A stretch of 13,635 nucleotides of DNA from JBBQNR01 sp038330145 (GTDB lineage: Bacteria; Actinomycetota; Thermoleophilia; Solirubrobacterales; JBBDJG01): the NCBI GenBank assembly GCA_038330145.1, contig JBBQNR010000076.1:1-13635 (forward strand), written 5' to 3'. Below are positions 1-6,830 of this stretch, piece by piece (positions within the stretch are counted from its first letter, which is position 1; each line of letters begins with the position of its first letter). The notes beneath the pieces were generated by a model. That model was not told the DNA's origin and ran no database searches. It saw only the letters and a list, made by a program, of their open reading frames with translations. The position numbers and the translations under genes were made by a program.

Positions 1-445
1 AGTGGATGTCCCCGAGGTCGCCGCTGTCCGCGATCTCCTTGAGCTTGTCAAGTCCCGGGTGGTACTCGAGCAGGTGCCCGACCATGAGCGTGCGGTCGGC
101 CGCGCGAGCCGCCTCGACGATCTCCTCGGCCTCGTCCACGGACTGTGCGAGCGGCTTCTCGACGAAACAGTGCTTGCCTGCCTCGAGAACACGGCGAGCA
201 ACCACAGCGTGAGACGGCACGTGAGTTGCCACACAGACCGCGTCGAGGGCTGGATCGGCGAGCATCTCGTCGAGGTCCGGCGTGCTGGCGGCTGAGGGGA
301 ACTGCGGTACGCATCGTTCCCGCGCCTCATCCGACCCATCGCAGATCCAGGCGAGGTTCGACTCAGGGAGACGCTCGAAGTTACGCGCGAGATTCGGTCC
401 CCAATACCCGAGTCCAACCACACCGACGTTCAGTCGCTCATTCAT
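1..445 (-). CDS. Gfo/Idh/MocA family oxidoreductase, WbpB-like (N-terminal part, cut by window edge)
   Basis: This is the N-terminal 148 residues of an NAD(P)-dependent sugar oxidoreductase; the C-terminal half lies beyond the left edge. The N-terminus carries the Rossmann nucleotide-binding pattern GVVGLGYWG (residues 8-16). The family hallmark EKP is at 96-98, with the lysine expected to be catalytic, followed by VGHLLEYHP near 122-130. The last motif and the overall pattern are typical of the WbpB/WlbA branch, which oxidises C3 of UDP-GlcNAc uronic acid before transamination. The ATG at 445 overlaps the stop of the epimerase gene as ATGA, and a GAGAGG-type ribosome site sits 8 nt upstream, so the two genes are probably translationally coupled. 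Family assignment is secure. The exact substrate is inferred from the neighbouring aminotransferase and epimerase. A myo-inositol or other sugar dehydrogenase is the alternative. Confidence 0.9.
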   Translation of the reverse strand, partial: MNERLNVGVVGLGYWGPNLARNFERLPESNLAWICDGSDEARERCVPQFPSAASTPDLDEMLADPALDAVCVATHVPSHAVVARRVLEAGKHCFVEKPLAQSVDEAEEIVEAARAADRTLMVGHLLEYHPGLDKLKEIADSGDLGDIH

Positions 446-1587
446 CCTTCGATCCTCTCTACGGTCATGGTCGCAACCGGCGGATTGCCCGTCACCGGCC
501 TTCCGAAAGTCTCGTCCTCGGCCGCCGCCGAGATGACGGCCAGGATCCGTGCTGCGGCGGCGCCGTTTCCATATAGATCGGGCCGAGGTCCCTCAGGTAG
601 CTCGGTCTGAAGTGCAGCGAGCGCCGCGTCCGCATCGAGCCCAACCAGCGTGTTCCAGCCCGTGTCGACGGTCTCGACCCACTCCGTGCGATCTCTAAGG
701 GTGATGCACGGCGTACCAAGCACGTACGCCTCCTTCTGCACGCCGCCGGAATCAGTGAGGATGCGGCGGGCGTGCCGCGCCAGAGCCAGGAAGTCGAGAT
801 AGCCGAGCGGCGGGGTGACGAGGACGTTGGGCGCCTCGGTCAGGCGCTCGAGCTTCCTAGCCGCCTCGAGCCTCGACCGGGTCCGCGGATGGAGGGACAG
901 GACCAGTCGCTCAGGAACGCTCTCGAAGATCCGGAGGAGTCGCTCGAGGTTGTCCGGGTTGTCGACGTTGCCGGCGCGGTGGGCGGTCGCCAGCACGAAG
1001 CCGCCCGACTCGAGATCGAGCTCCCCGAGCATGGTCGAGCGCCGATCCGCGATCGGGGCGAACGTGAGCGACACATCCGCCATCACGTCCCCCACGAGAT
1101 GGACTCCCGCCTCGATGCCCTCGCGGCGCAGATTCTCCACCGCTTGGTGGGTGGAGCAGAGGAGAAGGTCGCTCGCGTGGTCCGTCAGCACGCGGCTCAG
1201 CTCCTCGGGCATGGCTCGATCGAAGGAGCGCATGCCGGACTCGACGTGGGCGAGGGGGATCCGCAGCTGTGCCGCCGCGAGCGCGCCGGCCAATGTCGAG
1301 TTCGTGTCGCCGTAGACCAGGACCAGCCGGGGCTCGACCTCGCGGAGGACCTGCTCGAGGGAGCCGAGCATCCGCGCCGTCTGGGCCGTGTTCGAGCCCG
1401 TATAGCCGCCGAGCTGTATCTGCGGCTCCGGGATGCCGAGCTCCTCGAAGAAGATCGCTGAGAGCTCATCGTCGTAGTGCTGGCCCGTGTGAACGAGCAC
1501 CTCCTCGTGCTCGGTCCGGAGCGAGCGGGATACTGCCGCCGCCTTTACGAATTGCGGTCTGTTTCCGACGATCGTCGCTATTCGCAT
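442..1587 (-). CDS. wecB: UDP-N-acetylglucosamine 2-epimerase, non-hydrolysing (WecB/WbpI type)
   Basis: A cytoplasmic 381-residue enzyme of the usual family length that inverts C2 of a UDP-GlcNAc-type sugar to give the ManNAc form. Visible motifs are the start MRIATIVGNRPQFVKAA, GQHYD (35-39), YGDTNSTLAG (92-101), HVESGMRS (114-121), PEE (127-129), AHR (202-204) and DSGGVQKEA (279-287) in the UDP-binding C-terminal domain. The stretch TEWVETVDTGWNTLVG (301-316) and the GDVM motif (166-169) resemble, from memory, the WbpI-like subgroup acting on UDP-GlcNAc3NAcA rather than classic WecB. The flanking WbpE-like and WbpB-like genes support this. The ATG lies 1 nt after the aminotransferase stop, with a GGAGG 12 nt upstream inside that gene. 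The stop overlaps the next gene by 4 nt. Family call is firm; substrate (UDP-GlcNAc versus the 3-amino uronate) is inference. Confidence 0.93.
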   Translation of the reverse strand: MRIATIVGNRPQFVKAAAVSRSLRTEHEEVLVHTGQHYDDELSAIFFEELGIPEPQIQLGGYTGSNTAQTARMLGSLEQVLREVEPRLVLVYGDTNSTLAGALAAAQLRIPLAHVESGMRSFDRAMPEELSRVLTDHASDLLLCSTHQAVENLRREGIEAGVHLVGDVMADVSLTFAPIADRRSTMLGELDLESGGFVLATAHRAGNVDNPDNLERLLRIFESVPERLVLSLHPRTRSRLEAARKLERLTEAPNVLVTPPLGYLDFLALARHARRILTDSGGVQKEAYVLGTPCITLRDRTEWVETVDTGWNTLVGLDADAALAALQTELPEGPRPDLYGNGAAAARILAVISAAAEDETFGRPVTGNPPVATMTVERIEG

Positions 1588-1588
1588 G

Positions 1589-2671
1589 TCAGCCCAGGGC
1601 CTCCGCGCACGCCTTGACGACCTGCTCGACGGCTTCGTCTGTCAGCTCGGGGCCCATGGGGAGGGCGACGTTCGCACGCGCAGCCTCCGCCGTCGCGGGC
1701 AGGTCGAGCGACTCGGCTCCATACGCAGCCATGCCCGGCTGTAGGTGCACGGGGCGTCGGTAGTAGCCGCGCGCGGCGACACCGCGGTCTTCCAGCGCCG
1801 AGATCAGCTCCTCCGGTCGGGCATGTCGAGTGACGTAGAGGTGGTACACGTGGTCGCCGTTCTCCGCGAGCGGGGGAGTCTCGAGGAACTCACCCAGACC
1901 GTGCTCAGCATAGGACGCCGCTACGCGGCGGCGGCTGGCGTTCCAGCTGTCCAACTCGGGAAGCAGGACCCGGAGCACCGCCGCCTGGATCTCGTCCAGG
2001 CGCGAGTTGTAGCCGATATCCGTGAAGGTGACCTTGTCGCTCGACCCATGGAAGCGCAGCCGGCGGATCCGCTCGGCGAGATCGTCGTCGTCGGTCACGA
2101 CCGCCCCGCCGTCGCCGAGGCAGCCGAGGTTCTTCGACGGGAAGAACGAGAACGTCGCAGCCGTACCAAACCCGCCCGCCATGCGCCCGTCTCGACCGGC
2201 GCCTGCGGCCTGGGCGGCGTCCTCGAGGATCGGGAGCCCCAGCGGCTCGAGCTCCTCGATCGGCGCGATCTTCCCGAACAGGTGAACGGGGACGATCGCG
2301 ACGGTCCGCTCCGTGATACACGCCTCGACCGTCTCGCGGGTCACGCAGAGCGTCTCGAGGTCGATGTCGCAGAAGACGGGCTTTGCACCTGCGTTGACAG
2401 CCGCCTCCGCCGTCGCATAGAAGGTGAACGACGGCATGATCACCTCGTCGCCCGGCCGAACGCCCATTGCGCGCAGAGCGAGCGTGAGGGCGTCGGTGCC
2501 GTTGGCGACTCCGACGCAGTGGTCGACTCCGAGATAGTTCGCGAACTCGCGCTCGAAGGCGCTCACCTCGGGACCGAGGATGTACTTGCCCGACGCAGCG
2601 ACTGCGGTCAGCCGCTCGGCGATCCGCGACTGGTATCGCTCAAGGGACGTGGCGAATAGCGGTACTGGCAT
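1589..2671 (-). CDS. DegT/DnrJ/EryC1/StrS PLP-dependent aminotransferase, WbpE-like
   Basis: A 360-residue aminotransferase of the sugar-nucleotide class, transferring an amino group from glutamate to a keto sugar nucleotide. The fold markers are all present: NGTDALTLAL (57-66), the cofactor-contacting DAAQ (151-154), and the Schiff-base lysine K180 in FFPSKNLGCLGDGGA. The serine before the lysine and the glycine-rich tail look like WbpE, which installs the 3-amino group of UDP-GlcNAc3NA. I start it at ATG 2671 because GAGAGG lies 9 nt upstream and homologues begin with a short MPVPL-type strand; the frame stays open to 2812 but that extension is Arg/Ala-rich and unlike the family. It is the first gene of a minus-strand operon, followed 1 nt later by the epimerase and then the oxidoreductase. 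Regulation probably comes from the 254-bp divergent gap. A perosamine-type 4-aminotransferase is the main alternative. Confidence 0.92.
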   Translation of the reverse strand: MPVPLFATSLERYQSRIAERLTAVAASGKYILGPEVSAFEREFANYLGVDHCVGVANGTDALTLALRAMGVRPGDEVIMPSFTFYATAEAAVNAGAKPVFCDIDLETLCVTRETVEACITERTVAIVPVHLFGKIAPIEELEPLGLPILEDAAQAAGAGRDGRMAGGFGTAATFSFFPSKNLGCLGDGGAVVTDDDDLAERIRRLRFHGSSDKVTFTDIGYNSRLDEIQAAVLRVLLPELDSWNASRRRVAASYAEHGLGEFLETPPLAENGDHVYHLYVTRHARPEELISALEDRGVAARGYYRRPVHLQPGMAAYGAESLDLPATAEAARANVALPMGPELTDEAVEQVVKACAEALG

Positions 2672-2680
2672 CCGGCGATT

Positions 2681-2686
2681 CCTCTC
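2681..2686 (-). promoter_or_regulatory. Ribosome binding site of the WbpE-like aminotransferase
   Basis: The minus strand reads GAGAGG, with 9 nt before ATG 2671. It decides the start against the in-frame upstream ATG at 2812, which would add 47 residues not expected for the family. Confidence 0.65.
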
Positions 2687-2730
2687 GCGGCTCGGTATCG
2701 AAGATCGGTGGCGTTGTCTGACTGGCGCAC

Positions 2731-2751
2731 GCTGTGCCGGCCAAGCACAGC
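2731..2751. repeat. Perfect 7-bp inverted repeat in divergent intergenic region
   Basis: GCTGTGC (2731-2737) and GCACAGC (2745-2751) are perfect inverted copies around a 7-nt loop. The site lies 60-80 nt upstream of the aminotransferase start, where its promoter or 5' leader should be. It may be a regulator-binding dyad or a leader hairpin; the sequence does not decide which. Confidence 0.5.
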
Positions 2752-2836
2752 TTCGACGAGCCACCGCATCCGCCTTCTGCGACAGTCTCGCTGAAATCCG
2801 TGCGGCGCCCACAGCGCTGCGACCCCTGTCCGGGAA

Positions 2837-2857
2837 CGAGCGGCATCATGCCGCTCG
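2837..2857. repeat. Perfect 9-bp inverted repeat with 3-nt centre, candidate operator
   Basis: CGAGCGGCA (2837-2845) and TGCCGCTCG (2849-2857) are perfect inverted copies around TCA. The 21-bp near-palindrome lies about 70 nt before the glycosyltransferase start and 165 nt before the aminotransferase start. The tight spacing suits a dimeric repressor site. A very stable hairpin is the alternative; no T-run follows it on either strand. Confidence 0.5.
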
Positions 2858-2925
2858 CCGCTCCCAGTGCTCCTTCACAGTAGCCACCCGACCCAATCTG
2901 TCAACCCTTCAGCCATCATCGACTC

Positions 2926-4089
2926 ATGAACGTGACGATGATCGTCCATCGGGAGATAACCCACGACAGCCGGGTTCAGCGGGAGGCGCGTGCACTCGCC
3001 GGCGCCGGTCACTCGGTCACGGTGATCCAGCTCGGTGCGGCCGTGCCGTCGACCCGCCCCGGCGGTTACGGATTCAGGCTCGTCGCCGTGCGGCCAGCGC
3101 CTGCGGCGAAGCGCCGCATCCCGCTCAAGGCGTACCGGCTGCTCTTCGGGCTGGCGGTGATACGAGCGGCGCGGCGCACCCGCCCCGATGTGGTCCACGC
3201 GCACGACGTCGCCATGCTGGCGCCAGCGTATGTCGTCGCGCGACTGTGCCGCGCGACGCTTGTTTACGACACGCACGAGCTCGCGACCGGCGTTCCCTAT
3301 CGGACGCGCGGCTGGACGCTGCTCGTCCGGGCCGTCGAGAGACTGCTCGTCCGACGGTCCGACGCGGTGATCACGGTCTCGGATGGCATAGCGCGCCGGT
3401 TGCGCGTCTTGTACTCGCTCGATCGCCTGCCGCTCGTGCTCATGAACGTACCCGAGGACCGGGACGCGAACGGGCCCCCGACCATCGACCTGCGGGCGGT
3501 CCTCGCCATCGGCGGCGCGCCGCTCGTCCTCCACCAGGGCGCGGCTGCCCACGATCGCGGCTGCGAGGCACTGATCGCGGCTCTGTGGCACCTGCCCGCC
3601 GCGCACCTCGTGTTCCTCGGAGGCGGGGAGCCGGCGTACCTCGAGAAGCTCGCCAGCCTCGCCGGCGACCACCGGGTCGCGGCCAGGGTGCATTTCGTGC
3701 CCGCGGTTCCGGCCGAGGAGCTGCTGGCTCACACTCGGCAGGCCGATGCCGGCACCACTCTGCTCGAAGCCAACTGCGAGAACCACCGCCTCGCCCTGCC
3801 GAACAAGGTGTTCGAGTACGTTGCGGCCGGCGTACCCGTCGTCAGCAACGATCTGCCCGAGCTGCGGGCGCTGATCGAGCGCCACGGGATTGGCTGGACC
3901 GCCCCCAGCGGCGATCCCGAGGCCTTGGCGCGCGCGATCGCGCAGGCGATCCGAGACCGGCGGGATCCAGAGATGACGAGCCGACTCGAGCAGGCGGCGC
4001 TAGCGCTCTCGTGGTCCCGTGAGCGGCGGAAGCTGATCGATCTCTATCTCTCCATAGAGCGATCGCAGGGCGCGCGGCTCAGGACGTGA
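2926..4089 (+). CDS. Glycosyltransferase, GT4-like (GT-B fold)
   Basis: A 387-residue cytoplasmic glycosyltransferase. The N-terminal half has the family opening VTMIVHREITHDSRVQREA (3-21), HAHD (91-94) and YDTHELATG (114-122). The C-terminal nucleotide-sugar domain shows HQGAAAHDRGCEALIAAL (203-220), the LGGGE turn (231-235), VHFVPAVPAEELL (255-267) and the donor-binding stretch ANCENHRLALPNKVFEY (282-298), where E297 is the usual second glutamate. The ending GDPEALARAI is also typical. There is no signal peptide or membrane helix. The ATG follows a leader with no clear Shine-Dalgarno; a CATCAT 6 nt before it could be a weak -10 for leaderless initiation. It stands alone, divergent from the aminosugar operon and convergent with the LamG protein gene. 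Donor and acceptor cannot be read from sequence; a role adding a sugar to the lipid-linked repeat unit is inference. Confidence 0.9.
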   Translation: MNVTMIVHREITHDSRVQREARALAGAGHSVTVIQLGAAVPSTRPGGYGFRLVAVRPAPAAKRRIPLKAYRLLFGLAVIRAARRTRPDVVHAHDVAMLAPAYVVARLCRATLVYDTHELATGVPYRTRGWTLLVRAVERLLVRRSDAVITVSDGIARRLRVLYSLDRLPLVLMNVPEDRDANGPPTIDLRAVLAIGGAPLVLHQGAAAHDRGCEALIAALWHLPAAHLVFLGGGEPAYLEKLASLAGDHRVAARVHFVPAVPAEELLAHTRQADAGTTLLEANCENHRLALPNKVFEYVAAGVPVVSNDLPELRALIERHGIGWTAPSGDPEALARAIAQAIRDRRDPEMTSRLEQAALALSWSRERRKLIDLYLSIERSQGARLRT

Positions 4090-4124
4090 CTGGGGTCGAT
4101 ACCGAGCCGCCCCTGCGCCTCTCC

Positions 4125-4167
4125 CCAGCCGGCCTCGAGAGGCTGGATTCGGGCACCTCGCGTGCCC
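4125..4167. terminator. Two consecutive hairpins between convergent genes, candidate bidirectional terminator
   Basis: CCAGCC (4125-4130) pairs with GGCTGG (4141-4146), and GGGCAC (4151-4156) pairs perfectly with GTGCCC (4162-4167) around a 5-nt loop. The second hairpin directly abuts the stop codon of the minus-strand LamG protein gene; the first lies downstream of the plus-strand glycosyltransferase stop. There is no T-tract, as is common in high-GC actinobacteria, so the terminator call rests on position and symmetry. Confidence 0.45.
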
Positions 4168-6573
4168 CTATCGCCGCAGGCGCACCTTCCCCTTCTTCGA
4201 CGCCTTGCCGCCCTCGCTGGCCACCACGTTGACGGTCAGCACGAGCTTGGCCCGCTTTGCGTGGCGGAGCTTGCGCTTTGCGTGGCGGAGCTTGCGCTTG
4301 ATCGCTCGGGATGGGCGGATGCTGAGCTTCTTGCGGCCGGCCGGCACCGCCTTCTTCTTCAGCTTCCCGACGAGGGCCCCCTTGCGGGCGTGCCGGCGGA
4401 GCAGCCGTCGCGTGGTGGCCCTGTCGAGCCGGAGCTTCGCCGTCGCCACCCCCGCCTTGTTCGACTTGAGCGTGAAGCGCAGGCGCTTCAGGAGCTTGCC
4501 GAGCTTGATCTTCCGCCCGAAGGCGATCGAGATCTTCAGCTTCTCACCTGGAGTGACGACCGGCGGGGGCTGCTGCTCGCCAGCGGGCGTTGTAACGGGC
4601 GGCACCACGACGCTCGGCGTCCCGGCGTCTGGCGTCTGCGGGTTGGGCGGGTTGGGCGAGCTGGGCGGATCACCCTCTGAGCCGCACGCACCGGGATCAC
4701 CCAGGTCCTTGAGCGACGCTTCCTTGTACGCGGCGTAGTCGGGCTTCGGGTTTCCGCTCGTGTCGAGGAGACCGAGTGTGAGCCCGTTCGGCGCGTTCTC
4801 GTCTTCGATGTTGAACCAACCAAGACCTGCCACGGTGCCCGCGTGCCCCGCGACCTTGAAGGCGCGGGCCAGCCAGTACGCCTGCGCGGTGCGGCTGATC
4901 CAGAAATCGAACGAGCGGTTCGGCCTGTCCGCGGAGACGCTGAACTCGGACAGCCAGAGCGGCTTGTACTCGCCGAAGGCGCCGTAGAGCACCTGCTCAA
5001 GCTGCGGCAGGCCGGACATGTCGATCGCCCCGAGGTCGAGCTGAGTGTCGGAGTAGACGGGACAGCGATGGGTGAACGGGTTGTGGCCCCACTCGTCGAA
5101 TCGCGGCCTGTCGCTGGACGGGTTGCCGGCGCACGAATCAGCCGTGCACGTCATGTCGCGAATCCAGTACACGGGATAGCTGTCCGCCGCGTCCCCGTAG
5201 GTAAACGTCATCCCGCCCACCGCCAGGTTGTCGCCAGGGTCGGCGGGCACATCCGCCTTCAGGGCCCCGTATGCCGCGTCCAGAAGGTCCGCATATCTGT
5301 GCACGCTCGAGCTCCATACGGCCTCCCGGTTGCTCTCGCCCCAGATCATCCAGCGGTTGACCGCCGGGTACTTCTTCCGCGCGGCAGTGAGGAAGTCGGC
5401 GTAGTCCTGAGCGTCGTCCGGGGCGATGCTGTTCGAGTAGGTTTTGCTGTCCCCCAACTGTGTTGGGTGCGACCAGTCGGGCGACTGACGCACCAGGAGC
5501 GCGACGCTCATGTCGTTCGCCGTGGCGCCGTCGATCGCGGTCTGGACACCCGGTGGCCACTTGTATGCGGGATCGTTCGGGTCGGTCGGGTTGGCGGGCC
5601 GGGTGGTTGCCGTGCCCTTCCAGCTCAGCTGGTACTGGAACACGTTCACGCCGAGATCCCTATAGGTGGGGAAAGCCGACTGCCCGGGATTCGGGCCGTT
5701 GGCGAGCGTCAGCGTGCCCCAGATCGCCTTGACACCCTCCGGGTAGCGCGGCGGCTGACCCGGGGAGTTGCCGGACTCGAGGTAGTGGTTCGCGACCTCG
5801 TCCGCCGTTACAGCCCGGTTGTATACAGCTAGCTCGTCGATCGTCCCGGGGAACTCGTACTTCTCGGGGTCGCGGTGAATCGTGCCGCGCCCGATCAGCA
5901 TCGCAGTGCTGTCCGGCATGTCGCCGTCCTCGACGGGGCCTGTCACGTCCTTCCCGTCGATGTACAGGTGCTTCTCGGAGCCATCCTTTGTAGCCGCGAT
6001 GTAGTGCCAGTTGTGATCGGACACGGACGTGGTGGAGGTGGCAAGCTGCACGCCGCCATCGCCGTTGCCGTCGGCTGCCCGGCGCAGCACGAGGCGATCC
6101 AGGCCGTCGAACATCAGGACCCATGAAGCGTGGCTCGAAGCGCCCGGCATCCAGCCCGTCGCGACCGTCTGCCAGCCGTTGGTCGGGTCGTCTCGCTTCA
6201 CCCAGGCCTCGATCGAGAGGTGGTCCCCGACGCTGAGGGGGACCGGATCACCCGCTGGCGGTGCACCAACATTCACGTAACCGGAGCTGCCGTCAAACCG
6301 CGCGGCCGTGTCCGGGTCGCCCTTGATGGCGCCGGGGACCCCGAGCGTATAGCCGGCCGGATTGCGGTACTCACCGTCGCTCTGACCCGTGGCGTCGCAC
6401 GCGACCGTGCCGGAGGTCTCCCCGAGCCGCCAGTAGCCGACGAGCCCAGGAGTGCTGGACACGGCGCCGGCATAGCCGGTGGTAGGCGCCGGACAGGCGG
6501 CCGCAGCCGCTTGCGCGCCGGCGAATGGAGCGATGGCCGCGGCGACCGCAGCCGCGAGTATGAGCCTCTGCAT
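4168..6573 (-). CDS. Secreted LamG-domain glycosidase-like protein with basic C-terminal module
   Basis: An exported 801-residue protein. Residues 1-26 form an Ala-rich signal peptide. Residues about 40-270 are a LamG/concanavalin-like jelly roll: LVGYWRLGE (44-52), ARFDGSSGYVNVG (91-103), LSIEAWVKR (119-127), WHYIAATKDGSEKHLYIDG (189-207) and IDELAVYNRAVTADEV (245-260). Residues about 280-625 are a TIM-barrel of clan GH-A type, with E413 in WMIWGESNRE as likely acid/base and E543 in LWLSEFSVS as likely nucleophile. Then come a Pro/Thr linker (about 635-675) and a strongly basic domain (about 678-801). Start ATG 6573 was chosen for its GGAGGT 8 nt upstream and the clean signal peptide; the frame extends 47 codons further without such features. 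The barrel matches the 381-residue protein at 10981-12126. The likely role is binding and cutting or trimming an extracellular glycan. The exact GH family (GH39- or GH5-like) is uncertain. Confidence 0.85.
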   Translation of the reverse strand: MQRLILAAAVAAAIAPFAGAQAAAAACPAPTTGYAGAVSSTPGLVGYWRLGETSGTVACDATGQSDGEYRNPAGYTLGVPGAIKGDPDTAARFDGSSGYVNVGAPPAGDPVPLSVGDHLSIEAWVKRDDPTNGWQTVATGWMPGASSHASWVLMFDGLDRLVLRRAADGNGDGGVQLATSTTSVSDHNWHYIAATKDGSEKHLYIDGKDVTGPVEDGDMPDSTAMLIGRGTIHRDPEKYEFPGTIDELAVYNRAVTADEVANHYLESGNSPGQPPRYPEGVKAIWGTLTLANGPNPGQSAFPTYRDLGVNVFQYQLSWKGTATTRPANPTDPNDPAYKWPPGVQTAIDGATANDMSVALLVRQSPDWSHPTQLGDSKTYSNSIAPDDAQDYADFLTAARKKYPAVNRWMIWGESNREAVWSSSVHRYADLLDAAYGALKADVPADPGDNLAVGGMTFTYGDAADSYPVYWIRDMTCTADSCAGNPSSDRPRFDEWGHNPFTHRCPVYSDTQLDLGAIDMSGLPQLEQVLYGAFGEYKPLWLSEFSVSADRPNRSFDFWISRTAQAYWLARAFKVAGHAGTVAGLGWFNIEDENAPNGLTLGLLDTSGNPKPDYAAYKEASLKDLGDPGACGSEGDPPSSPNPPNPQTPDAGTPSVVVPPVTTPAGEQQPPPVVTPGEKLKISIAFGRKIKLGKLLKRLRFTLKSNKAGVATAKLRLDRATTRRLLRRHARKGALVGKLKKKAVPAGRKKLSIRPSRAIKRKLRHAKRKLRHAKRAKLVLTVNVVASEGGKASKKGKVRLRR
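4254..4299. repeat. 21-bp tandem repeat, 2.2 copies, inside the LamG protein gene
   Basis: Copies occupy 4254-4274 and 4275-4295, and the first four bases recur at 4296-4299. The unit is in frame and encodes KRKLRHA twice near residues 759-772 of the 801-residue protein. It looks like a recent in-frame slippage duplication that adds positive charge to the C-terminal domain. Confidence 0.8.
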
Positions 6574-6581
6574 GTGAACTG

Positions 6582-6587
6582 ACCTCC
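6582..6587 (-). promoter_or_regulatory. Ribosome binding site of the LamG glycosidase-like gene
   Basis: The minus strand reads GGAGGT, 8 nt before ATG 6573. This near-consensus site fixes the start at the signal peptide and rules out the upstream in-frame ATG at 6714. Confidence 0.8.
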
Positions 6588-6616
6588 GGCGCCTCGACGC
6601 GTTCTCGCCTACCGCA

Positions 6617-6638
6617 GCGGCCACCCTCCGTGGGCCGC
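6617..6638 (-). promoter_or_regulatory. Candidate 5' leader hairpin of the LamG glycosidase-like gene
   Basis: GCGGCCAC (6617-6624) can pair with GTGGGCCGC (6630-6638) with one bulged G and a 5-nt loop. It lies between the proposed promoter and the ribosome site of the minus-strand gene, so it would sit in its mRNA leader. A regulatory function is unproven. Confidence 0.3.
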
Positions 6639-6656
6639 CCAGCGGAATCACTGGTA

Positions 6657-6685
6657 GCAATATCAGAGGAAAACGGGGTTCGCAA
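6657..6685 (-). promoter_or_regulatory. Candidate sigma70-type promoter for the LamG glycosidase-like gene
   Basis: On the minus strand, TTGCGA (6685-6680) is followed after 17 nt by TATTGC (6662-6657). The -35 is close to consensus but the -10 matches only its first three bases. It would give a leader of about 75 nt. This region is locally more AT-rich than its surroundings, which supports a promoter in the gap. Confidence 0.35.
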
Positions 6686-6748
6686 GGGATGTGGGAGATC
6701 GCTAACCGAATCAACTCCCCTTCAGCGCTCTCGCGATGGATGGCCGTT

Positions 6749-6763
6749 GCGCCAACATGGCGC
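6749..6763. repeat. 15-bp perfect dyad in divergent gap
   Basis: GCGCCA and TGGCGC flank ACA at 6749-6763. The dyad lies about 70 nt upstream of the small acidic protein gene and about 175 nt upstream of the LamG protein gene, a sensible place for an operator. Short GC-rich dyads also arise by chance, so this is tentative. Confidence 0.35.
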
Positions 6764-6815
6764 CACGCCCGACGCTTGCACGTGCTGATACATAACGTGG
6801 TTGAAGATTCTTGGC

Positions 6816-6823
6816 AGGAAAGG
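6816..6823 (+). promoter_or_regulatory. Ribosome binding site of the small acidic protein gene
   Basis: AGGAAAGG stands 7 nt before ATG 6831. It favours this start over the in-frame TTG at 6801, which precedes the site and would place it inside the coding sequence. Confidence 0.65.
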
Positions 6824-6830
6824 GGCTCAT

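Noticed and set aside
772..2659. Plus-strand open frames (772-1461 and 1745-2659) opposite the epimerase and aminotransferase genes
   Set aside because: Both are antisense to enzymes with full sets of family motifs and have the charged, motif-free look of shadows.
2875..3885. Open minus-strand frame of 336 codons opposite the GT4 gene
   Set aside because: No recognisable motif, and it lies wholly antisense to a well-supported gene.
2580..4022. Open plus-strand frame of 480 codons spanning the divergent gap and the glycosyltransferase
   Set aside because: The translation is Arg/Pro/Ala-rich low-complexity, while the overlapping frame 2926-4089 has clear GT4 motifs. It is a shadow typical of high-GC DNA.
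4254..4299. Start of a CRISPR-like or minisatellite array
   Set aside because: Only 2.2 direct copies with no spacers, and the unit is in frame within a coding region.
4843..5832. Plus-strand open frame opposite the LamG glycosidase gene
   Set aside because: Antisense shadow; the minus frame carries LamG and barrel motifs throughout.
6779..6799. CACGT...ACGTG inverted repeat before the small acidic protein gene
   Set aside because: Only 5 bp per arm with an 11-nt spacer; too weak to call an operator.
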